From Paracoccus solventivorans (GTDB taxonomy: Bacteria; Pseudomonadota; Alphaproteobacteria; Rhodobacterales; Rhodobacteraceae): DNA of 64,000 nt. Position numbers and translations under genes: made by a program. Positions 26,005-32,813 of the stretch are shown here, one piece after another. A model generated the notes under the pieces. It had not been told where the DNA came from. It made no database searches and saw nothing but the letters and a program-made list of their open reading frames with translations. The stretch is from NCBI RefSeq assembly GCF_900142875.1, contig NZ_FRCK01000003.1:1-64000 (forward strand). Direction: 5' to 3'. Each line of letters opens with the position of its first letter. Positions within the stretch are counted from its first letter, which is position 1.

Positions 26005-27804
26005 ATGATGACGAGATTGTTTCTTCTTTCGCTTGCAGGGGCGCTGACGCTGCTCGCCGCGCTTTTCGTCGCGACGGGGGCGTCGGCCCAGCTGCATGAG
26101 CCGCCCCTGCAGCCGCAGGATGCCTTTGCCCTGGACGTCGAGCGGGACGAGGGCGGCGCACTGGTCCTGAACTGGCGCGTCGCCGAGGGCTATTATCTCT
26201 ACCGCGACGAGTTCGCCGCGGAGGCCGACGGCCAGAGCCTGCCCCTGACCCTGCCCGCGGGCGAGGTCCATGAGGACCCGTATTTCGGTGCGGGCCAGAT
26301 CTATCGGGGCGAAGTCACCGCGACGCTGGAGCCTGTGGCCCAGCCCGTCACCCTGCGCTGGCAGGGCTGCCAGCAGGACGGCATCTGCTATGCTCCGCAA
26401 ACCGTCCGGCTGGATGCGGACGGCAGCGTGCTGCCCGGGAATGGCGCCGGCGCAGGCGGGTGGAGCCCGCAGGGGGCCGAGCCGGTCGCGGCTGGGTCGG
26501 GGCTGGTGCTGGCGCAGGATCAGGGCATGGTGCAGGGGCTGGCCGCGCGCGGCGGTGGCGCGCTGGTGGTCGCCGGTTTCCTGGGGTTCGGGCTGCTGCT
26601 GGCCTTTACCCCTTGCGTCTTTCCGATGTTCCCCATCGTCGCCGGGATGCTGGCCGGGCAGGGGGAGAGCCTGACCGCGCGGCGTGGGCTGGTGCTGACC
26701 GGAGCCTATGTGCTGGCGATGGCCGCAGCTTTCGGCCTGCTGGGCATCGCCGCGGCATGGTCGGGGGCGAATCTGCAGATGCTGCTGCAATCGCCCGCCG
26801 CCGTCGGCGTGATCGCCGCGATCTTCGTGGCACTGGCGCTGTCGATGTTCGGTTTCTACGAGCTGCAGATGCCGCAGGCGCTGCAGGCCCGGCTGGGGCG
26901 GGCCCAAGGCCGCCGCGGCTCGGTCGGCGGTGCGGCGGCGCTGGGCTTCACCTCGGCGCTGATCGTGGGACCTTGCGTCACCGCGCCTCTGGCCGGGGCG
27001 CTGCTTTACATCGCGCAGACTGGCGACGTGGTGCTGGGGGCGGCAGCGCTGTTCGCGCTGGGGCTGGGGCAGGGGGTGCCGCTGCTGGCCATTGGCCTGT
27101 TCGGCCCGCGCATCCTGCCCCGCAGCGGCGGCTGGATGGAGGGGGCGAAGCGCGCCTTCGGGGTGATCTTCCTCGGCTTCGCGATCTGGCTGGCGGGGCG
27201 GGTGCTGCCCGGCCCGGTCACACTGGCGCTGTGGGCGGTCCTGCTGGTCGGCGCGGCGGTGTTCCTTGGCGCGCTGGACCGGCTGGAGTGGGATGCGACC
27301 CGCAACCGTCGCCTTGGCGCGGCGCTTGGCGTGCTGCTGCTGTTTGCCGGGCTGATGCAGGGCTTGGGCGCGGCGCTGGGCGCGCATGACCCGCTGCGCC
27401 CGCTGGCACCCTTGGCGGGCGGGGCGGCCCCGGCTGCCGCGGCCGAGGTGCAATTCGCGCAAGCCTCCACCCGGGCCGGATTGCAGCAGGCGCTGGCCTC
27501 GGCCGAGGGCCAGCCGGCGCTGCTTTACCTGACCGCCGACTGGTGCGTGACCTGCCGCGCCATCGAACGCGGGCCGCTGGCCGATCCCGCCGTTCATGCC
27601 GCGCTGGCCGATTTGGCGGCGATCAAGCTGGACCTCAGTGACGTCACCCCCGAGGCCCGGGGGCTGATGCAGGATCTGGCCGCCGCCGGGCCTCCGACGA
27701 TGATTTTTCTTGACGCCGCCCGGACCGAGCCCCCGGACAGCCGGTTGATCGGCCAGATGGACAGTGGGGCGTTGCTGGCCTCGATCGCGAAGGTGGCGCC
27801 GTGA
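26005..27804 (+). CDS. dsbD: Thiol:disulfide interchange protein DsbD
   Basis: This gene encodes 599 residues. DsbD carries electrons from cytoplasmic thioredoxin across the inner membrane to periplasmic thiol proteins. After a signal peptide, the N-terminal domain has its redox pair Cys122/Cys128 in GCQQDGICYAP. The membrane domain of about eight helices has Cys204 in FTPCVFPMFP and Cys324 in VGPCVTAPLAG. The C-terminal thioredoxin domain has WCVTC (Cys514/Cys517). All six cysteines are present and length is normal. Two tandem ATGs (26005, 26008) lack a Shine-Dalgarno. It heads a coupled four-gene operon and lies directly behind the response-regulator operator. Confidence 0.95.
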   Translation: MMTRLFLLSLAGALTLLAALFVATGASAQLHEPPLQPQDAFALDVERDEGGALVLNWRVAEGYYLYRDEFAAEADGQSLPLTLPAGEVHEDPYFGAGQIYRGEVTATLEPVAQPVTLRWQGCQQDGICYAPQTVRLDADGSVLPGNGAGAGGWSPQGAEPVAAGSGLVLAQDQGMVQGLAARGGGALVVAGFLGFGLLLAFTPCVFPMFPIVAGMLAGQGESLTARRGLVLTGAYVLAMAAAFGLLGIAAAWSGANLQMLLQSPAAVGVIAAIFVALALSMFGFYELQMPQALQARLGRAQGRRGSVGGAAALGFTSALIVGPCVTAPLAGALLYIAQTGDVVLGAAALFALGLGQGVPLLAIGLFGPRILPRSGGWMEGAKRAFGVIFLGFAIWLAGRVLPGPVTLALWAVLLVGAAVFLGALDRLEWDATRNRRLGAALGVLLLFAGLMQGLGAALGAHDPLRPLAPLAGGAAPAAAAEVQFAQASTRAGLQQALASAEGQPALLYLTADWCVTCRAIERGPLADPAVHAALADLAAIKLDLSDVTPEARGLMQDLAAAGPPTMIFLDAARTEPPDSRLIGQMDSGALLASIAKVAP

Positions 27805-28601
27805 ACGCGGTTTCGATCGGGCCGCTGGTCTTCGACGGGGCGCGTTTCGCGGCGGTCGCGGGGCTGTTCCTGTTCGCGGCGGCGACCGAGATCGCGGCGC
27901 GGCTGCAACACCGTGATGCCGCGCAGTGGACGGGGATCGCGCTGCTGGCGTGGATCCTGGGTGCGCGGGCTGGGTTCGTCGCGGCGAACTGGCCGTCCTT
28001 TGCCACTCATCCGTTGGATGCGCTCAGGCTGTGGCAGGGCGGGTTTCTGCCGGCGGCGGGTTGGGCCGCGGGTGCTGCCGTCCTGCTGCTGGCCCTGCTG
28101 CGCCGTCAACGGGCCGCGGCCCTGCAGCTGGCCGTGGGCGGCGTGGCGGCGCTGGTTGCGCATCAGGCTGCCACCGCTGCGCTGACCCGCCCGGCGGTCG
28201 ATTTGCCGGTGATGCAGCTGATCGCGCTGGACGGCAGCGCCGTGCAGCTGGCCGGGCGCGACAGGCCGCTGGTGCTGAACCTGTGGGCGACGTGGTGCCC
28301 GCCCTGCCGGCGCGAGATGCCGATGATGACCCAGCTGGCGGCAACCACCCCCGGCGCCGATTTCGTCTTTGCCAACCAGGGCGAAGATACCGCCCAGATC
28401 CACCACTTCCTTCAGGCCGAAAACCTGCCCGCCACGGGCATGGTCCGCGATCCGCAGCACCGGCTGATGGCGGCGCTGGATACGGTCGGCCTGCCCGCGA
28501 CGCTGGTTTTCGACGCAAGGGGCGGGCTGGTCGCGGCCCATACGGGCGAGATCTCGCGCGCCGCCCTGACCCGCATGATCGCGCAAGCGACAGGAGAGTG
28601 A
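27801..28601 (+). CDS. Membrane TlpA-like thioredoxin
   Basis: This gene encodes 266 residues. Four hydrophobic segments (about 14-28, 44-62, 83-100 and 108-124) resemble the N-terminal part of Lgt-type membrane proteins. They are followed by a TlpA/ResA-type thioredoxin domain with WCPPC (Cys166/Cys169) and the cis-proline loop GLPATLVF. The domain probably faces the periplasm and takes electrons from DsbD, as ScsD, DsbE and PA2477-type proteins do. The start overlaps dsbD (GTGA) and the stop is 2 bp from the next ATG, so it is strictly in the operon. Confidence 0.88.
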   Translation: MNAVSIGPLVFDGARFAAVAGLFLFAAATEIAARLQHRDAAQWTGIALLAWILGARAGFVAANWPSFATHPLDALRLWQGGFLPAAGWAAGAAVLLLALLRRQRAAALQLAVGGVAALVAHQAATAALTRPAVDLPVMQLIALDGSAVQLAGRDRPLVLNLWATWCPPCRREMPMMTQLAATTPGADFVFANQGEDTAQIHHFLQAENLPATGMVRDPQHRLMAALDTVGLPATLVFDARGGLVAAHTGEISRAALTRMIAQATGE

Positions 28602-28603
28602 GG

Positions 28604-29365
28604 ATGCACCGGATACGCCTGAAACTGGTGGCGCTGACCGTGCTGGCGCTGGCCGCCTGCGCCCGGCCCGACCCGCCTCTGGCCCCGGCCGAGCCGCCCC
28701 CGCCCGCCGTCCGCCCCGAGATCGCGGCCATGTATGGCGCGATGGACGACAACGGCCACCGGGTCGAGGCGGTGGCGCCCCATCTGCTGACCGAGGATAA
28801 GGCCCGGCAACTGGTGGATTACTGGACCGACGAGGCCCCGGGCACGATCATCGTCGATCCCCATGCCAACCACCTGTACCAGGTGCAGCCGGGCAACAAG
28901 GCGATGCGCTACACCGTGGCGGTGGGCGCCGCGGGCTATGGCTTCACCGGCGCCGCCCATATCCCCTATCAGCGCGACTGGCCCAGCTGGAAGCCCACCG
29001 ACAACATGGTCGCCACCAACCCCGAGCTTTACGGCCCGGTCGAAAAGGGGCTCGAGGGTGGGGTCGACAACCCCATGGGCGCGCGGGCGCTTTACCTGCA
29101 TAACAGCCAGGGCGATACCTACTATCGCATCCACGGCACCATGGACCCGGCCTCGATCGGGGGTTCGGACACCGCGGGCTGCATCCGGCTGTTCAACCAG
29201 GACATCATCCATCTGGCGAGCCAGACCGACAGCATGACCAGGGTGATCGTGCTGACCAAGGCCGAATCCGGCAGCGGCCTGACCCCGCCTGTCGGCAAGC
29301 CCCGCCCCCGCCCGGTGGCCCGGACCGCCGACGCAACCCCGGATCATTCAGGAGAAACGACATGA
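28604..29365 (+). CDS. YkuD-type L,D-transpeptidase, lipoprotein (second copy)
   Basis: This gene encodes 253 residues. The lipobox LALAAC puts the lipidated Cys at position 19, followed by a Pro-rich linker. The catalytic domain has YYRIHGTMDP (His177) and SDTAGCIRLFNQD with Cys193 and the canonical Arg. The fold markers IIVDPHANHLYQVQPG and NPMGARALYLH are present. It forms 3-3 cross-links or attaches proteins to peptidoglycan. GGAGAG precedes the start, and the stop overlaps the next gene (ATGA). Its catalytic cysteine must stay reduced, which makes the operon with DsbD and TlpA-like reductases meaningful. Confidence 0.94.
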   Translation: MHRIRLKLVALTVLALAACARPDPPLAPAEPPPPAVRPEIAAMYGAMDDNGHRVEAVAPHLLTEDKARQLVDYWTDEAPGTIIVDPHANHLYQVQPGNKAMRYTVAVGAAGYGFTGAAHIPYQRDWPSWKPTDNMVATNPELYGPVEKGLEGGVDNPMGARALYLHNSQGDTYYRIHGTMDPASIGGSDTAGCIRLFNQDIIHLASQTDSMTRVIVLTKAESGSGLTPPVGKPRPRPVARTADATPDHSGETT

Positions 29366-29994
29366 CCATCAATCGCCGGAAGATGCTGGGCGCCGGCGCC
29401 GCCGGGCTGATGCTGGCCGGAATCGGCGCCGTGGCCTTGCGTACCCGGGGCACCTCTCCCGACGCCATGACCATCGACGACGTGCTGCACGATCCCGACA
29501 ACCCGGTGCTGGGCAACCCCGGCGGGCGGCTGACCATCGTCGAATATTTCGATTATCAATGCCCGTTCTGCAAACGCGACCATGACATGCTGACCAATGT
29601 CGTGGCCGGGGACGGCGACATAAGGCTGGTGATGAAGGACTGGCCGATCTTCGGCGCCCCTTCTGTGCTGGCCAGCCAGCTTGTCTTCGGTGCGGCCTCG
29701 GCCGGCGGCTATGAAGCGGCGCATTCCGCCCTGATGGCGACCGACGCGCGGCTGACCGAAGATCAGGTCCGGCAGGCCCTGGCAGCGGGCGGCACCGACA
29801 CCGATGCGGCGCTGGCGGCCTATCGCGCCGAGCGTGGCAAATGGGACGGGCTGCTGGCACGCAATGCTGCGCAGGCGGCGGCGCTGGGGCTGGGCGGCAC
29901 CCCGGCCTTCATCATCGGCACGACGCTTTATTCGGGCGCACTGGGCGAGGCGCGCCTGCGCGCCGCCATTGCCGAGGCACGGCAGATGTCCTGA
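29362..29994 (+). CDS. DsbA-like thiol-disulfide oxidoreductase (second copy)
   Basis: This gene encodes 210 residues. The N-terminus (INRRKMLGAGAAGLMLAG) is a twin-arginine-like signal or anchor. The thioredoxin fold has the active site CPFC (Cys67/Cys70) in VEYFDYQCPFC and the cis-proline loop GGTPAFI. It resembles the first DsbA copy (212 residues, CPYC) but is clearly diverged. It is the last gene of the dsbD operon, overlapping the transpeptidase gene by four bases. In P. aeruginosa the equivalent slot is taken by DsbG, so an isomerase or reductase role kept reduced by DsbD is plausible. Confidence 0.92.
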   Translation: MTINRRKMLGAGAAGLMLAGIGAVALRTRGTSPDAMTIDDVLHDPDNPVLGNPGGRLTIVEYFDYQCPFCKRDHDMLTNVVAGDGDIRLVMKDWPIFGAPSVLASQLVFGAASAGGYEAAHSALMATDARLTEDQVRQALAAGGTDTDAALAAYRAERGKWDGLLARNAAQAAALGLGGTPAFIIGTTLYSGALGEARLRAAIAEARQMS

Positions 29995-30190
29995 TCAGGA
30001 CGTTCAGCGAGGGGGCCGGCCTGCCATGTTTCACGGCGTCAAACACGAAGGAAACATCACGCAACGTCGAAATCTTGTCCTTGCGGGCGCCAGCCTGCCG
30101 GCCCTGCCGGTCTGCGCATCACCTCCTTGCGCCTCGGGCGGGCGGGCGCTTGCTGCGGGGCGTTGGCCCTCATGCGGTCGGCAGAGGCCC

Positions 30191-30973
30191 TTAACCGGCG
30201 CGTTTGCGCATATAGGCTTGCGGGCTGCTGCCCATTTCCATGCGGAACGCATGGATGAAGGCCGAGGTCGAGCCATAGCCAAGCTCCATCGCGACCTGCG
30301 TCACGCCCAGCCCGCCGCCGAGCAGTTCGACCGATCGGAACAGCCGCAGGCGCCGTCGCCAGGACCGCAGGCTTATGCCCAGATCGGTCTCGAAGCGGCG
30401 GGCGAGGGTGCGGGGCGACATCCCCAGATCTTGCGCCCAGTCCTGTGGGCTGCGGGTGTCGGCCGGGTCCAAATACAGCGCCTCGCACAGACGGATCAGG
30501 GATTCGTGCCGGGGCCAGGGTAGCGCCGCGGGCAGGGCGTGGGCGCGCCTGAGCTGGTCAAGGATCAGCGCCGTGATGCGGCCGGCATAGCCATCCTCGT
30601 CGCCCTGGCCGTCGATTTGCGCGGCCTCGACGATCAGCGCTTGCAGCAGCGGCGGCACGCGGAAGACGGTGGGCGTTGGCGGCAGGCCGCTGCCGGCCTC
30701 GTCCTCGATCCAGAGGCTGCGGAACTCGGCCCCGTGCAGCGAGCCGACGCGGTGATTCGTGCCGGTCGGCAGCCAGACCGCCTGGTCGGGGGTGATGACA
30801 AACGACTCGGCCCCGGTGCTGATGGTCAGGACGCCGGACACTGCATAGACCAGCTGGTTCCACGGGTGCGAATGGTCGGGGAAATAGCGGCGCGCCGGGA
30901 TGGTCTGCACCCGCAGGGTGATCGGTGCCGGGGATAGCAGGCCGGGCGGGCGAGTGATCGGCAGCCATGTCAT
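30191..30973 (-). CDS. AraC-family regulator with cupin sensor
   Basis: This gene encodes 260 residues from the ATG at 30973, which has GAGG upstream; a longer frame to 31138 crosses the intergenic palindrome. The N-terminal cupin (FPDHSHPWNQLVYAVSGVLTI, WLPTGTNHRV) senses a ligand. The C-terminal AraC domain has DWAQDLGMSPRTLARRFETDLG and VTQVAMELGYGSTSAFIHAFR. It belongs to the group often paired divergently with an MFS exporter, as here. A perfect GACATT-C-AATGTC palindrome lies 30 bp upstream of its start. Confidence 0.92.
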   Translation of the reverse strand: MTWLPITRPPGLLSPAPITLRVQTIPARRYFPDHSHPWNQLVYAVSGVLTISTGAESFVITPDQAVWLPTGTNHRVGSLHGAEFRSLWIEDEAGSGLPPTPTVFRVPPLLQALIVEAAQIDGQGDEDGYAGRITALILDQLRRAHALPAALPWPRHESLIRLCEALYLDPADTRSPQDWAQDLGMSPRTLARRFETDLGISLRSWRRRLRLFRSVELLGGGLGVTQVAMELGYGSTSAFIHAFRMEMGSSPQAYMRKRAG

Positions 30974-31002
30974 GCCGGGCCTCGGGGGATTGGCAGATAT
31001 TC

Positions 31003-31015
31003 GACATTCAATGTC
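31003..31015. promoter_or_regulatory. Palindrome in the AraC/MFS divergent region
   Basis: GACATT-C-AATGTC is a perfect 6-bp inverted repeat with a one-base centre, 30 bp from the AraC start and about 180 bp from the MFS start. It is a good candidate operator for the AraC-family protein. Confidence 0.5.
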
Positions 31016-31193
31016 TGTCCGTCGAGATACAGGCGCAAGGGCAAAGCGTAAGGTCGGGCCCCGGCGGACTTCGCGGCACATTGCGCCCGGACCCGCTGGA
31101 ACGAGGAGCACGCCAGCTTCCGCCCGATCGCCGCCCATCTGCCGGGCCGTTCCTGCCGGAACGCCTGCTCAACCTTCTCATGCCCCGAGCTTC

Positions 31194-32420
31194 ATGTCGC
31201 AACTTGCCGTAGCCACCTTTGAACCCGTCCAAGTCCCGCAATACGATCATGCGCGCAGCAACGTCGCCCGGCTGACCATCGCGCAGGCGCTGGCCGGCGC
31301 GAATTCGGTCGTCGTCTATGCCACCGGCGCCATCGTCGGAAACATGCTCGCCCCCTCGCCGGCGCTGGCGACCCTGCCGATCTCGATCTTTGTCGTGGGC
31401 ATGGCCGCCTGCACCCTGCCGGCAGGCGCCATCGCCCAGCGTCACGGCCGCCGCGCCGCGTTTCTGGCCGGGACGGGCTGCGGCGTGCTGGTCGGGCTGC
31501 TGGCGGCGCTGGCGGTGGTGATCGGATCGTTCTGGCTGTTCTGCGCGGCGACCTTCTTCGGCGGCGCCTATGCGGCGGTGGTGCTGTCGTTCCGCTTTGC
31601 CGCCGCCGATTGCGTCCCGCCGGCGCGGCGCCCGCGCGCGCTGTCCTTCGTGATGGCGGGCGGGGTGTTCGCCGGCGTGATCGGCCCGCAGCTGGTGACC
31701 TACACCATGAACCTGTGGCAGCCCTATACTTTCGTCGCGACCTTTGTGGCGCAGGCGGCGGTGGCGGCGCTGTCGGCATTCATCCTGCTGGGCGTGCGCC
31801 TGCCCAAGCCTACCGTGCAAGAGGCAGCGGGCGGCCGTCCGCTCGCCATCATCGCGCGGCAACCGCGCTTCATCATCGCCGTCATCTGCGGGGTGGTTTC
31901 CTATCTGCTGATGAACTTCCTGATGACCGCCGCACCCCTGGCGATGCAGATGTGCGGCCTGTCGCAGGAATCGGCCAATCTCGGGCTGCAATGGCATGTG
32001 ATCGCGATGTATGCGCCCAGCTTCTTCACCGGGCGGCTGATCACCCGCTTCGGCGCGACATCGGTGGTGATGGTCGGTCTGGCGCTGACCGGGCTGTCGG
32101 CCGCGGTCGGGCTGACGGGGATCGACGTCGCGCATTTCTGGCTGACGCTGATCCTGCTGGGCGTCGGCTGGAACTTCGGCTTCATCGGCGCCTCGGCCAT
32201 GGTGCTGGAAACCCACCGCCCCGAGGAAAAGGCACGGGTGCAGTCGCTCAACGATTTCGTCGTGTTCGGGACGATGGCGGTCGGCTCGTTCCTGTCGGGC
32301 GGTCTGCTGGCGGCCTATGGCTGGGGCATGGTGCTGTGGCTATCCTTCATCCCGCTTGTGCTGGCGGTGGTGGCGCTGGCGGGGGCGTCGGGCACGCGCC
32401 GCGGCGCGGCCGCAAGATGA
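31194..32420 (+). CDS. MFS transporter (drug/metabolite exporter type)
   Basis: This gene encodes 408 residues with about twelve hydrophobic helices. The loop after helix 2 (GAIAQRHGRRAAFLAG) is the MFS motif A region. A matching RFGATSVVMVG loop in the second half and a central hydrophilic loop (RLPKPTVQEAAGGRP) are present. The short N-terminus starting at 31194 is chosen because it leads into helix 1 after about 25 residues. Divergent pairing with a cupin-AraC regulator suggests an inducible exporter. The substrate is unknown. Confidence 0.92.
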   Translation: MSQLAVATFEPVQVPQYDHARSNVARLTIAQALAGANSVVVYATGAIVGNMLAPSPALATLPISIFVVGMAACTLPAGAIAQRHGRRAAFLAGTGCGVLVGLLAALAVVIGSFWLFCAATFFGGAYAAVVLSFRFAAADCVPPARRPRALSFVMAGGVFAGVIGPQLVTYTMNLWQPYTFVATFVAQAAVAALSAFILLGVRLPKPTVQEAAGGRPLAIIARQPRFIIAVICGVVSYLLMNFLMTAAPLAMQMCGLSQESANLGLQWHVIAMYAPSFFTGRLITRFGATSVVMVGLALTGLSAAVGLTGIDVAHFWLTLILLGVGWNFGFIGASAMVLETHRPEEKARVQSLNDFVVFGTMAVGSFLSGGLLAAYGWGMVLWLSFIPLVLAVVALAGASGTRRGAAAR

Positions 32421-32472
32421 CCGGCGCTGCCGGAGGTGGCGCCGAGCGCCTATCACCCGGTTGAAAAGCCTG

Positions 32473-32565
32473 ATGGAGCGTTCGATCCTTGGGCTGGGCA
32501 TGGATGCGACGGCGCGGCTGGGCGCAGCGATCGTCGGCGCCGTGCAGGGGGAAGTAGTCTCATGA
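32473..32565 (+). pseudogene. C-terminal fragment of an unknown protein
   Basis: A short frame (MERSILGLGMDATARLGAAIVGAVQGEVVS) ends in a TGA that overlaps the ATG of the next fragment, as in an operon of coupled genes. There is no room for the rest of a gene between it and the MFS stop at 32420. I read it as the tail of a deleted gene. The family is not recognised. Confidence 0.4.
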
Positions 32566-32699
32566 CCGATCCGGCATTGCACCCGACCTATCGCGCCATG
32601 CAGGTCATCGCGCCGGGGGTGCTGGAGCTGGTCGAGCGCGAACCCCCCGCGCCCGGCGAAGGCGAGGTGCTGATCGGTCCTGCCACTGCGGACGCATAA
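32562..32699 (+). pseudogene. Zinc-type alcohol dehydrogenase, N-terminal fragment
   Basis: The frame encodes 45 residues. YRAMQVIAPGVLELVEREPPAPGEGEVLI is the first beta-strand region of medium-chain alcohol/polyol dehydrogenases, paraphrased as MQVIAPGVLELVEREPPAP then GEGEVLI. After GPATADA it stops, just where the DNA becomes A+T-rich. The remaining 300 or so residues are missing. The break marks the left edge of the inserted segment that carries the glycosidase/RTX gene. Confidence 0.7.
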
Positions 32700-32813
32700 A
32701 ATCTTCCTTATTTACCGCTTTCTGCCGGGCGCCGGCTTACCGGAATATTAAGGCGAATACCTCATCGTAAGGAACGGGCGCAGAGTCGCGTTCGTCCTGT
32801 TGATGAGGCGAAG

